A stretch of 64,000 nt of DNA, taken from positions 574,001 through 638,000 of the forward strand of contig JAOTOL010001624.1 in assembly GCA_034440575.1 (NCBI GenBank). The letters are read 5' to 3'. Source of the DNA: Imbricaverruca yamaguchii. Taxonomy: Eukaryota > Arthropoda > Thecostraca > Neoverrucidae. The translations under genes were made by a program, and so were the position numbers. Numbering within the stretch: the first letter of the stretch is position 1; every line of letters begins with the position of its first letter. This document shows positions 23,101 through 36,817 of the stretch, one piece after another. The notes under the pieces are model-generated. The model was not told the origin of the DNA. It did no database searches and was given only the letters and a program-made list of their open reading frames with translations.

Positions 23101-25452
23101 TGGCCACAGTTGGCTGAAGAAGCTTTAATACAATCACGGAGTCAACCCCACCTCATCCCCTACCCTAACTCCGCGGTCTTGAATCGGTGATATATCAGCT
23201 ATCAAGCAGAAACATCACCACCATATTTGGAAATGCACCAGCACAGTTACTGAGCATTTTAAGGCTGGTTCTGTGAAACGATTCGGCTAATCCAATAAAC
23301 TTTTGCACAGTGTTGCGTTGCCGCAACCAATGTTGACGCTGCGGCTACGGTAACCTTCATAGCCCTGCAGTGTAGGCTCCCTAAGCGCCAACACCCAGCC
23401 CCTGTTGCAGCTGCAATATGTGCAGTGCTGCGTTCTCCACGTGTGTCGGCCTCTGTTGCAGGCTCGGTGAGCGACAAGGAGGAGGCGTTGTCGCCCGACA
23501 AGGCCCAGCAGCCGCCGCCGCCGCCGCAGCCGCGCACACCCACCGAGCGCAAGCAGCGCAAACGCAAGGGCGCCGTGCCGGACGACGCGGCCGCCAGCGT
23601 GCCCAAGCGCGCCGAGAGCAAGTCCAAGCTGATCAACGAGTACTTCCGCGGCCCGGGGCCCGGCCCCGTGCGCGGACCCGGCCCCGGTCCGGGTCCGGGT
23701 CCGGGTCCGGGTCCGGGTCCCGGCTGCTGCCCGGTGCGCGTCCCGGGACCGGCGCTAGCGCCGATGCCGAGCCCTCTGCGAACGCCGGTGCGTGGCTCTG
23801 CGCCCACCAGGCCCGCCGTGCCGCCCCACGGGTCCGTGTGCCGCCCCACGGGTCTGTCTGTGTCACCCCACGGGTCTGTCTGTGTCGCCTCACGGACCCT
23901 CCGTGCCGCCCCACAAGTCTGTCTGTGTCGCCTCACGGACCCGCCGTGAAGCCCCACACACACACACACACACAGTCCCGCTGTGCTGCCTCACAGGCCC
24001 GCCGATATGTAGCATGCACTGGCTTTGACATGGCGGCCGGCGTGGTATGAGGTTGGGTGTAAGTGCGGTGTGAAATTGGATGCAGGTGTGGTGGAGACGG
24101 GGGTGACGTGGCGCCGCTGTGTGTTGCCGTACCCGCTCAGGCCCCAGACCGTGCAGTGCCGCCAGTCGGTGTGTGACCTGACTTGCATGTGACCTAACGT
24201 GTCGCCGTTGTGTGTTGCAGTACCCGGTGAGTCCGCAGGGCCTGCTGCCGCCCGGTGTGCCGGCCGGCACTGGCTCTCCCTGGGCACGGCCGGCCGGCGT
24301 GTCACCTCTGCCCGCGCCACACCTCGGCCTGTCACCGGCGGCGGCCGGCGCCGGCGGCGGGGGCAGCGGCGTCGGCGGTGGTGTCGGCGGCGGCGGGGGT
24401 GGGGGCGGGGGCGGCGGCTGTGGTGGTGGCGGCGGTGGCGGCGCCGGCGGCGGTGGGACGTCGACTCTGCCAGGCCTCGTCGCTACCAACACCAAGCTAG
24501 TACAAACCACCATGACCGGCACCGACTTCCGCGAGCTCGAGAGTCAAGCGGCCAGCAACGACGAGGCGCGACGCGACAAGATCGAGGAGCTGGGCCGGGT
24601 CAGTGTCTGCGGCCCGGGGCGAGGTCCATGTCCGGTCTGGGGTGTGTTCCGTGCGGGGTGTGGTCCGTGTTAGGTGCTGTGTATGTTACGTTCTGTGTGT
24701 GATCGATGTGTTGTGTGTGGTTCGTTTGTGGGGCGAGGTCAATGTCCGGTCTGGTGTGTGTTCCGTATGGTCCGTGTTAGGTGTTGTGTATGTTACGCTG
24801 TCTGGGTGTGATGTGTGGTCGATGTCTGTGTGGTCGGTGTATTGTGTGTGGTTCGTCTGTGGGGTGTGGTCCGTGTTAGGTGTTGTGTATGTTACGCTGT
24901 CTGTGTGTGGTGTGTGGTTCATGTCTGTGTGTGGTCGGTGTATTGTGTGTGGTTCGTCTGTGGGGTGTGGTCCTTATCTGTTGTGACCCTCGTCGGCGGT
25001 ACTTAAGATATTCATTGCCGGGTGGCGAAGGACGGGAGTGGCCGCAGTTGAACGTCAAGACTACCACTGCATTTACAGACTGAGACAAAACTGCTCCGGC
25101 ACTATCTCTACGTGACATTACTGCCACTGACATTGCTGTCGCGGAACGTTAATGCCACACTGCCTCCAATAAGACTTGTGCTTGCCCTTACTGCTATGCA
25201 GCATTACCGTCGCAAACTGTACTGTTTCCGACATAAATTGTCGAGCATAGCTTCCTGTTCACAAACTCGTCCTGTTATCCCATGTGTGCATGAACTGCAT
25301 ACTGGAAACTTTCGAAAACGCCCTCTTTGGGATGGAAAGGGTCGTTTAACCTGAGTTTTGTGTCAGCACTAAATCGCTTGATTCCTCCATAATTTCGACG
25401 TGGCACCATCGCTGGCCTCATATCGCATGGCCAGGTGTTTATGTCATACATG

Positions 25453-25514
<62 letters not shown>

Positions 25515-28500
25515 TTTTGCAGCAGTACCTAGCCACCGCACGATATCGACATGTTCAGGAAATTCACCTCAACATGCAGCCAATAAAACATGGCATGTCC
25601 GACTGCTTGAGGCTTGATTTGTCACGTTTCAGTCCGTGGGGTGGCGGACTCCGTTCCTTTTCGCTGGCCACATGCCAGTCGTTCGAGGCACCAAACTGAA
25701 GCTGCGTGATTTTTTCCTGACAATTTGTTTGTCATTGTGTTCCCTGGTATGAACACTGGTGGCATTTTCGTGAAATTACCCCTACGATATTTTGTGGGTG
25801 GCACATTCGGCGTTCTTTGGCTGTCTGGTGTTGGTTGGGCTTTTGTTTAGCAGCGATTACCAGGGATACACTGAGGGCGGAGCTAGATTATCGCACCACT
25901 AGCTGGAAAATCTGCGCCCTCAGTCCTGTAGGTGTTGCAGGCCACACTCAATTGCTCCACTCATTAGCAATTGCTCGCCGTTGCACAAGATCTCGCGAAG
26001 ACCATTCGCGAGTGGGCATCGCCTTACATGCAAAGATAACGTCTCCTGGCAGGCGGGTCACGAGGACGTGTTGTGGGTCGGTAGTCGCCTGGCAGGCGGG
26101 TCACGAGGACGTGTTGTGGGTCGGTAGTCGCCTGGCAGGCGGGTCACGAGGACGTGTTGTGGGTCGGTTGTCGCCTGGCAGGCGGGTCACGAGGACGTGT
26201 TGTGGGTCGGTAGTCGCCTGGCAGGCGGGTCACGAGGACGTGTTGTGGGTCGGTAGTTGCCTGGCAGGCGGGTCACGAGGACGTGTTGTGGGCAGTTAGT
26301 CGCCTGGCAGGCGGGTCACGAGGACGTGTTGTGAGTCGGTAGTCGCCTGGCAGGCGGGTCACGAGGACGTGTTGTGAGTCGGTAGTCGCCTGGCAGGCGG
26401 GTCACGAGGACGTGTTGTGGGTCGGTAGTCGCCTGGCAGGCGGGTCACGAGGACGTGTTGTGGGTCGGTAGTCGCCTGGCAGGCGGGTCACGAGGACGTG
26501 TTGTGGGTCGGTAGTCGCCTGGCAGGCGGGTCACGATGACGTGTTGTGGGTCGGTAGTTGCCTGGCAGGCGGGTCACGAGGACGTGTTGTGGGTCGGTAG
26601 TCGCCTGGCAGGCGGGTCACGAGGACGTGTTGTGGGTCGGTAGTCGCCTGGCAGGCGGGTCACGAGGACGTGTTGTGGGCAGTTAGTCGCCTGGCAGGCG
26701 GACTATTAGGATGTATTGGCAGGTGGAAGGCGTCCCGCCCCGTCGCGTGCAATGCGCGTACCGAGCGCCGGCGTTTGCTGGTGGTGACGTATTGATTTCG
26801 CGCCGGCTGGTGTGAAATGCCACGTCGCATGTGACATGATTGTCGTCGAGTCGCGCCATACGGAACCCCCCGCTCCCACCCGCAGCAGCCGCCCATACCC
26901 ACGAGAGAGGTTGCAAATGCCAAAATGTTGGGACCGAGGCGCGGGCCCGACGGCCTGCTATGACCAGGCTTGGTCGGGCCCGATCGAAATGAACCGAATC
27001 CCGGTCAAATGAACAGTTTTATTTTGTTGCATTGCTTTATCTTACGGTTTTATGTTGAATTTGGTTCACACAGGCCATTCATAACATTACTGAAAGCCGT
27101 CTTTTTCAATGCTTGTGTTTTGTATTGATTGTGTTCATGATGTACAATCAAAACAGCAGTCAGCGCATCCCTAAGTCATAATAAGCAAGCAAACACGTAG
27201 CCAACAACGTGGTTGCCAACACTTCTTGAAATGCATAGCCTTACATCCCTCAGTCACTATCCTCATTATAAAGAAACATCAAGATTGAGACTGTTTGTCA
27301 TTCATTCCGTATTTGGTAATCGGTTAAGCGATGCACTGTGCATCTATTGATCACAGCATACGAATACCAGATCCAGAAATATAATTCGTTACCCAGTCTA
27401 CGAATTTCACTATGAGTTACCGCACAGCCATGGCAGTTGATCACTTTACTATCGTCTGCTGCGCCGCCTTCGTCTTCAGCCAGCACTCCTGAATTTTAAG
27501 GCTTATTTGATGGTGTATGTGAACTACCTGGTATACCTAATAATGAACATCAAATGCATCAGCTATCGAAATTACTGCCAATTGACATCCAAACCTGGAC
27601 AACAAAAATTGGACAATGAAACAAGGATGGCTGAGAAGAAGGCAGCATAGCAACAGCTACTAGAACGCGATAATCAACTGCGAATTCTTCCATGGATGAG
27701 ATAATCGTTGTGACCGTCGGTGTCGTTCGCAGACGAACGAGGTATGAGTTGTGACCATCAGTGTCGTTCGCAGACGAAAGAGTTATGAGTTGTGACCGTC
27801 AGTGTCGTCGTTCGCAGACGAACGTGGTATGTGTTGTGACAGTCAGTGTCGTCGTTCGCAGACGAACGAGGTATGAGTTGTGACCGTCAGTGTCGTTCGC
27901 AGACGAACGAGGTATGAGTTGTGACCGTCAGTGTCGTTCGCAGACGAACGAGGTATGAGTTGTGACCGTCAGTGTCGTTCGCAGACGAACGAGGAGTTGC
28001 GGCGGCAACTAAGCGCCCAGCAGAAGCTCGTGGAACAGAACAAAGCCAACCTGGAGAAGTGTGTCGACATGGTAAAAAAGCTGCTCATCGAGAAGAGCAA
28101 GATCGAAAAGAAAGAGTGCCGCCAGAAGTGCATGCAGAACCGGCTTCGGCTGGGCCAGTTTGTGACGCAGCGTGTGGGCGCCAGCTTCCAGGAGAACTGG
28201 ACCGACGGATTCGCATTCCAGGAGCTGACCAAGTGAGTGGCGACAACAGGCCGGGCCGTCGGTCGTGGTCGGGGGGGCGGTGGCTGACGCGGTCAGGCAC
28301 CTAGCTCTGGCGGGATGGCCACATGATTTGCTATTGCTAATGTAAGTGGTATTATTCTGGAAATGCCTTCGCTATTTTACTATTGTCGTTCGCGGTACAA
28401 TGAAGGTTGGTTTCCACTGCCGTTGGTGGTGCAATCAGGGTTGGATTTCATTGTCGTTTGTACACTCATGGTTGGATTCCATTGTCGTCGATGGTAAAAT

Positions 28501-31500
28501 CAGGGTTGGATCCTATTGTTGGTTGCATTGCCAGGGTTGGATTCCATTGTAGTTGGTACACTCAGGGTTAGATTCTATTGTCGTTGGTGGTACAATCAGG
28601 GTTGGATCCTATCGGTGGTGCTATCAGTGTTGGATTCCGTTGTCGTTTGTGGTACACTTTGGGTTGGATCCCATTGTCGTCTGTGGTACAATCAGTGTTG
28701 GATCATATTGGTGGTACAATCGGGGTTGGATCCCTTCGTCGTTGGCAGTATCATCAGGACTGGATTCCACTGTCATCGGTGGTACAATTAGGGTTGAATC
28801 ACATTGTCGTCGGTGTTGCTATCAGGGTTGGATTCCACTGTCGTTTGTACAATCAATGTTGGATTCCATGACCGTTGCTGGTACAATCAGGGTTAGATTC
28901 CCCGTGGTTGGATTTACCAGAACAGACGCTGGATGCGTCAGAACAGACGTTCGTCCGCGTATAAGGAAGTCTTGAATATCGGCAAAATGTGTATCAGCAG
29001 CCGAGCAGGCCCTTACCTTTGACGCCATGGCTGGAGACTGACCTAACCCGAACATTGCTTTCTTCATGAGATGTCAGATTGCTTATGCCGAGCGCCCTTC
29101 GAAGGGACCGAAGGATCACATGCGGCTGCTCTAGGGGCTACGGAAGCCATCCGCGACCCGAGTCGTGGCTGAACTGATCGTGTTTCTCAGGTGGTCTCTG
29201 GGAGCAGGGCGGTAACTGCACTCTGAGCTAGTGGGCTAACTCTGCCCGCCTTTGTAACCATGCGTGAGCTGCTGCTTGTTGTGGTGTGGATGGTGGGGGA
29301 TCTGACCGCCTCGACACCGACACTGACACTGACACTGACACTGACGCGTCCCGCTGCCGCAGGAGGATGGAGGATTTGACAGCATCGCGGGAAGAACTGG
29401 ACCGTCAGAAGAAGCTGCTGGCCAAGCGGAAGCCGTCGAACGCGGACAGCTCGCGGAAGCGGGCCGGTGCTGGCGCGGCGCAGCAGAACGGCGGCGAGTT
29501 CGTGCGGCCAGAGGACCCGGGCCGCCTCACCAGTCAGGAGTACTACGAGGCGGACGAGATCATCAAGGTACGGTGGCGCCCGGCGGGCAGCGGGCTGGCG
29601 ACGGCCGGCCAGACTGGCCACGGCCTTGCGGGAGGGAATGGTATACGTCCTGGCGTCCAGCCCCCTATCTCATGTCGTCGGTGGTGACGTCTGGAGTTAA
29701 AGGACAGATTGGGAGCACCGGCATACCGACGACTGGGGATGGGGAGCACCGGCATACCGACGGCTGGGGATGGGGAGCACCGGCATACCGACGTCTGGGG
29801 ATGGGGAGCACCGGCATACCGACGTCTGGGGATGGGGAGCACCGGCATACCGACGGCTGGGGATGGGGAGCACCGGCATACCGACGTCTGGGGATGGGGA
29901 GCACCGGCATACCGACAGCTGTGGATGGGGAGCACCGGCATACCGACGGCTGGGGATGGGGAGGATCGGCATACCGACGGCTGGGGATGGAGAGCACCGG
30001 CATACCGACGGCTGGGGATGGGGAGCACCGGCATACCGACGGTTGGGGATGGGAGGATCGGCATACCGACGGCTGGGGATGGGGAGCACCGGCATACCGA
30101 CGGCTGGGGATGGGGAGCACCGGCATACCGACGGCTGGGGATGGGGAGCACCGGCATACCGACGGCTGGGGATGGGGGAGCACCGGCATACCGACGTGCT
30201 GGGAGGTGGGGGGAGCAGCGGGATGCCGACGGGTGGATCTTCGGAGGTGGTGATCGAGCCGGACACGACAGGTATTCCCACCTGACGTGCACAGCGTACT
30301 GGTGTCCGCGTGCTGGGACCGCGGTAGCTCAGTTGGCAGAGTGTTGGACTCCTGACCGCAAGGTCGTGGTTTCGAATCCCACAGCCGGCGGGATTACCGA
30401 GTCCACCCGCGACCAATTGGCGTGCGAGGCTGGCGACGCTATGTGGCGCAGCAGTTGAATGTGTCGTAAAGGACCCAAGGTGCTCTCGTGGAGTGTATTC
30501 TTAGGATCTTCCCATCGTATCCATATCCGTGTGAATATTTTCATAGCCGTTCCCAATCGTCCTCCATCCCGTCGTGAGATCTCATCAGTATTGCTCGTAT
30601 CTGAACCCTGTCATTGCTTCCTAGCATACAAAAATGCGTGGCGACGGCCATGTCCCCTGGTACACACTGGAACTGTTGTTGCTATAATTCAACCGGTTTT
30701 CAACAACTTTCGCATGAAAGCCCTGGAGCATCTGGAAACGTTTCGTGGACGTGTTTTTACTGTCTTTATAGCGGTGTCGAATCCGTGTGCACTGCGGAAT
30801 TGATAACGATCCAAAAAACGATATTCTGTATTGAAGTGGGGCATGCAAGTACTCATGTTATTGTCTCTGATTCCTTAAGCAGTCTTCTGTCTTCGAAGTT
30901 GTTTTATCCTCGTGACCCACCCTTGCAGGAAATCGCAATTCGTCTTAATACACTCAGCCAGTAAACTACATGGCTGATGCGGCTGCAAAGAGAGCAGTCA
31001 GTAACACATCCACTTCCCCTTCATTCTACAAATCCAAACCAGACCATCAATGCATTCTTTGAGCTGAAGTGACAGAAAGAGTAGGACTCCATTGATAATA
31101 AAAAGCTGAATACATTGAAAAACTGTCTAGTGTTGTGGGAATCATGCCTTAGAATATCCCGGTGGGAAGAAATAATGCTTGCTAGGTTGAGGATAGGGCA
31201 CATATTCGCCACCCATCGTTACTAGCTAATGAACGAGTCGAGGCCGATCTGTGACTATTGTGATGCCCCTCTAATAGTGCGAGCTGTCATATCTTCGATT
31301 TCGAGTGAAGCGAAGACTGCACCTTCAACGATGGGTGGACTCGCTTACGCTTACTGACGTCTTAGGCGAGGATTCGGGTTTATCCAGAGGGGCAAATTAT
31401 TTGGATATATCTCCGACATTAAGCTCAGTGTCATATGCCCGTCATTGTAGCATCTCTAGTTCTATCGTGCATGTGTGCTAAAGGATGTGACTTAGGCGTG

Positions 31501-34500
31501 TGTACATGTGTACACTTAGTACTTCAGGGGAAGTCCTGATTATATTTAGCCGGTAGTACACCATTGGTTATGGTGCTAAATGGCCAAACCGAGTCGATGC
31601 GCCCTATAACCACGAACCACGAATATAATAGCCACGAACTAATAACAAGAGGGGATTGTTGCTAACCGAATACCAATCATTTTTGATTGAAGAAAAATGT
31701 TACAATTTCCAAGCAATGCGTTTAATACTTTGGTGTAGTACTGGCGATTCATCTTACATCGTACATCGTATGAAAAAGTTTCGCGCTACATGACCAATGT
31801 AGTCGATGCGCCCTAAAGCCCTAATAACTAACTTACATCGTACATCAACTACTATTAGGTGCTCAGCATTCATGCTGTTTTGTGTTAAAAAGTAATATAG
31901 ATCAAATTAGTATGCACATTCTCACTATTTTATGGTGAGTAGTTATTTTTCTTTATTAAAAAAACAAATTCCAGGCTGACTGGAATACTATCTCACTCTT
32001 CTATCTACTCTCCTCGATCTCGAGTTGCCGCTGTGCTTGTGGGTCGGGCTTGACGAGCCACACACAGCACGTGAGCCGGGCTGGACGAGCCACACCCAGC
32101 ACGTGAGCCGGGCTGGACGAGCCAGCCACACATAGCACGTGAGCCGGGCTGGACGAGCCACACCCAGCACGTGAGCCGGGCTGGACGAGCCACACATAGC
32201 ACGTGAGCCGGGCTGGACGAGCCAGCCACACATAGCACGTGAGCCGAGCTGGACGAGCCACACACAGCACGTGAGCCGGGCTGGACGAGCCACACATAGC
32301 ACGTGAGCCGGGCTGGACGAGCCAGCCACACATAGCACGTGAGCCGGGCTGGACGAGCCACACCCAGCACGTGAGCCGGGCTGGACGAGCCACACATAGC
32401 ACGTGAGCCGGGCTGGACGAGCCAGCCACACATAGCACGCGAGCCGGGCTGGACGAGCCACACCGAGCACGTGAGCCGGGCTGGACGAGCCACACATAGC
32501 ACGTGAGCCGGGCTGGACGAGCCAGCCACACATAGCACGTGAGCCGGGCTGGACGAGCCACACACAGCACGTGAGCCGGGCCGGACGAGCCACACACGGC
32601 ACGTGAGCCGGGCTGGACGAGCCACACACAGCACGTGAGCCGGGCTGGACGAGCCACACACAGCACGCGAGCCGGGCTGGACGAGCCACACCCAGCACGT
32701 GAGCCGGGCTGGACGAGCCACACATAGCACGTGAGCCGGGCTGGACGAGCCAGCCACACATAGCACGTGAGCCGGGCTGGACGAGCCACACACAGCACGT
32801 GAGCCGGGCTGGACGAGCCACACACAGCACGTGAGCCGGGCCGGGTCGACATGTACCTACTAGGTGTCGGACATGTGGACCATAGTCGTCAGGGAAGATC
32901 AAATTCGACAATGGTGCAGCCAGTATATATCTCAGCCAGTGGTACAGCCAGTATATATCCCAGCCAGTGGCACAGCCAGTATATATCCCAGCCAGTGTTG
33001 CAGCCAGTCTATGTCCCAGCCAGTGGTACAGCCGGTATATATCCCAGTCAGTGGTACAGCCAACCTATGTCCCAGCCAGTGTTGCAGCCAGTCTATGTCC
33101 CTATTGGTTGTCAGCAGGACTCAGTTTTGGCAGGTTGGCCAATGCTTTGCCCGGTGCGACGCTACAACTGCAGTATTGAGGCTTGTTGTCGGTGTGTTGC
33201 CAGGCTAGTTGGACTCCCTTAGTGGCAACTGGCACCGGTAATAAAATGCAGCCGACATGCACTGGCTTTGTTTGTGGTTCTAGGCTCACGCAATCTTACA
33301 GCAGCAATGTACTAATGTGTACACATTATTAATGTCAAGTGACACATGTTCACATCCTTCTTGGATCGGATATTTCACGTGTCTCATCTATCAAGAACCT
33401 GAGTGTAACCATGGACGAATCGTTAACATGGAGTGACCAAATTGGCGATATTGCTAAGTAATGTAACCGCATTTTCTTTCCTCTAGCCAAGCATGTACTT
33501 TCTCTTACTGAAGAAACGCTGTCGAAGTTAGTGCTTGCACTGGTTTTCCACCATGTAATGTACTGTTGCTCAATCTGGTCTGCTGCATGTGACACCGAGC
33601 GCGAGCGAATTAAAAAAAGTCATAATGAGGGCGGCTATGATCATAACTAGTACCTCTCGCTTTGGTCATGTATCGTATGTTATTGAGCGGTTAGGCTGGC
33701 CTAGCTTTCAACGCTTTGTCGACATTAGGGATTGCTCACTGGTTCGTCTTGCAGTGCATCACTCGGGAGCACCTAAAACCCTGCGTGATCTTGTGACATT
33801 GAAGTGATGTCAGCTCTCGATCTACGCGATCAAACACGTTTTCAGTAGAGCGCCCGCGCCTGAAAACTTCTTTTGCGCAACGCTCTTTCATGTAGCGTGC
33901 TACAGTTCTTTGGAACAGTCTCCCCGAGGAAGTTAGGGTCGAGAATATGCGACGAGCTTTTAAGTTTAAGCTGAAGGAGGCGCTGAGAAGAGCTGTGCGT
34001 GAGAATGTTTGAGTATTGTATGCATGTGTTTCTTAATGTTTTAGTAGCCTCCTGTCACACCCTCTTTTATAGCGTTTTGGACATTTGATGCGGAGTGTCT
34101 CTTGGTACCAATACAAGGATTGACACCATGAAGTCGACGCTCCCTAAAGCTCAAACCCACCACCCCACCGCTCATGTTAAGTAAAATAGGATCTAAAATC
34201 GTTCTTATATATTTCGTGCGTAGTCATTTTTCAGAGACAGAATAAATACAGACATTTTACGCATACGATTTTACGCACATGCTATATATATCAGACCGAC
34301 TACCAATATTGATGAAATCATCATCTCAGTCAAAGTATTGACCATATTCACATTCCAGCATAGCAATGGGCATTGCAGCAAGTAACTTGTTGCAATGTTA
34401 CATACTTGTTCCAATTCCCATTGTTATGTTGGAATGTAAATATGGTCGATACTTGGACTGAGATGGTGATTTCATCAGTATTGGTAGACGGCCTGATATA

Positions 34501-36735
34501 TACTGCATGTGTGTAAAGTCTCGTGCGTAAGATGTCTATTTATTCTGTATCCGAAGAAAGACCATGCCCGAGATACACTCCTGATTTGTGATCCTGTTTT
34601 ACTTCATATGATCATTTGGTTACTTCTTGAGATTGTCTATAATGCAATTATTTATTCGGGAAGCCAACCAATGTCCAAATCGAGTATGGTCAAGTATGAT
34701 CAGAGTTGAAGCGTCGACCGTTGTCGCTGATGACTGTGTGCGTCTGGTGTTGGTGCCTGGTCGGTGTGGGCGGTTCTCGGCTGATGTCCGCCCCCGCCCC
34801 GTCGGTGCCGGCCGCTCCCCACGGCTGCTGGTGTTGCTGCCTGGTCGGTGCGGGCGGCTCTCGGTTGATGTCCGCCCCCGCCCCGTCGGTGCCGGCCGCT
34901 CCCCACGGCTGCTGGTGTTGCTGCCTGGTCGGTGCGGGCGGCTCTCGGTTGATGTCCGCCCCCGCCCCGTCGGTGCCGGCCGCTCCCCACGGCTGCTGGT
35001 GTTGCTGCCTGGTCGGTGCGGGCGGCTCTCGGTTGATGTCCGCCCCCGCCCCGTCGGTGCCGGCCACTCCCCACGGCTGCTGGTGTTGCTGCCTGGTCGG
35101 TGCGGGCGGCTCTCGGCTGATGTCCGCCCCCGCCCCGTCGGTGCCGGCCGCTCCCCACGGCTGCTGGTGTTGGTGCCTGGTCGGTGCGGGCGGCTCTCGG
35201 CTGATGTCCGCCCCCGCCCCGTCGGTGCCGGCCACTCCCCACGGCTGCTGGTGTTGCTGCCTGGTCGGTGTGTGCGGCTCTCGGCTGATGTCCGCCCCCG
35301 CCCCGTCGGTGCCGGCCGCTCCCCACGGCTGCTGGTGTTGCTGCCTGGTCGGTGCGGGCGGTTCTCGGCTGATGTCCGCCCCCGCCCCCGCCCCGTCGGT
35401 GCCGGCCGCTCCCCACGGCTGCTGGTGTCGCTGCCTGGTCGGTGCGGGCGGTTCTCGGCTGATGTCCGCCCCCGCCCCCGCCCCGTCGGTGCCGGCCACT
35501 CCCCACGGCTGCTGGTGTTGCTGCCTGGTCGGTGCGGGCGGCTCTCGGTTGATGTCCGCCCCCGCCCCGTCGGTGCCGGCCACTCCCCACGGCTGCTGGT
35601 GTTGCTGCCTGGTCGGTGCGGGCGGCTCTCGGCTGATGTCCGCCCCCGCCCCGTCGGTGCCGGCCGCTCCCCACGGCTGCTGGTGTTGCTGCCTGGTCGG
35701 TGCGGGCGGTTCTCGGCTGATGTCCGCCCCCGCCCCCGCCCCGTCGGTGCCGGCCGCTCCCCCACGGCTGCTGGTGTTGCTGCCTGGTCGGTGCGGGCGG
35801 CTCTCGGCTGATGTCCGCCCCCGCCCCGTCGGTGCCGGCCACTCCCCACGGCTGCTGGTGTTGCTGCCTGGTCGGTGCGGGCGGCTCTCGGCTGATGTCC
35901 GCCCCCGCCCCGTCGGTGCCGGCCGCTCCCCACGGCTGCTGGTGTTGCTGCCTGGTCGGTGTGTGCGGCTCTCGGCTGATGTCCGCCCCCCGCCCCGTCG
36001 GTGCCGGCCGCTCCCCACGGCTGCTGGTGTTGCTGCCTGGTCGGTGCGGGCGGCTCTCGGCTGATGTCCGCCCCCGCCCCGTCGGTGCCGGCCGCTCCCC
36101 ACGGCTGCTGGTGTTGCTGCCTGGTCGGTGCGGGCGGTTCTCGGCTGATGTTCGCCCCCGCCCCCGCCCCGTCGGTGCCGGCCGCTCCCCACGGCTGCTG
36201 GTGTTGGTGCCTGGTCGGTGCGGGCGGCTCTCGGCTGATGTCCGCCCCCGCCCCGTCGGTGCCGGCCGCTCCCCACGGCTGCTGGTGTTGCTGCCTGGTC
36301 GGTGCGGGCGGCTCTCGGTTGATGTCCGCCCCCGCCCCGTCGGTGCCGGCCGCTCCCCACGGCTGCTGGTGTTGCTGCCTGGTCGGTGCGGGCGGTTCTC
36401 GGCTGATGTCCGCCCCCGCCCCCGCCCCGTCGGTGCCGGCCGCTCCCCACGGCTGCTGGTGTTGCTGCCTGGTCGGTGCGGGCGGCTCTCGGCTGATGTC
36501 CGCCCCCGCCCCGTCGGTGCCGGCCGCTCCCCACGGCTGCTGGTGTTGCTGCCTGGTCGACTTATCTGCGCCACAGTGTGTCCGGGATCAATATGGTGGA
36601 GCGGCTGTGGCGAAGTGGCGACGCTCGGCCGCTGCAGGCAGGTGTCTCCGTGACGTGTGCGTCGCGACCGTCGACGGGCGCCGGCAGTGGCGAGCTCTGA
36701 GAGGAGGCAGAGAAATGGAGGACGACAGAGGGGAT

Positions 36736-36817
<82 letters not shown>

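Noticed and set aside
23788..23949. Extension of exon 3 through the open frame
   Set aside because: Past 23787 the frame is an intronic ~24-bp repeat, it ends in a stop, and it would not join exon 4.
29286..29362. Coding Asp-Thr repeat upstream of exon 6
   Set aside because: It is the GACACT microsatellite before a clear acceptor; family similarity starts exactly at 29363.
30319..30391. Functional tRNA gene
   Set aside because: A and B boxes are present but the acceptor arms do not pair, and the body recurs at 55.5 kb, so it is a tRNA-derived SINE. The same applies to 38336.
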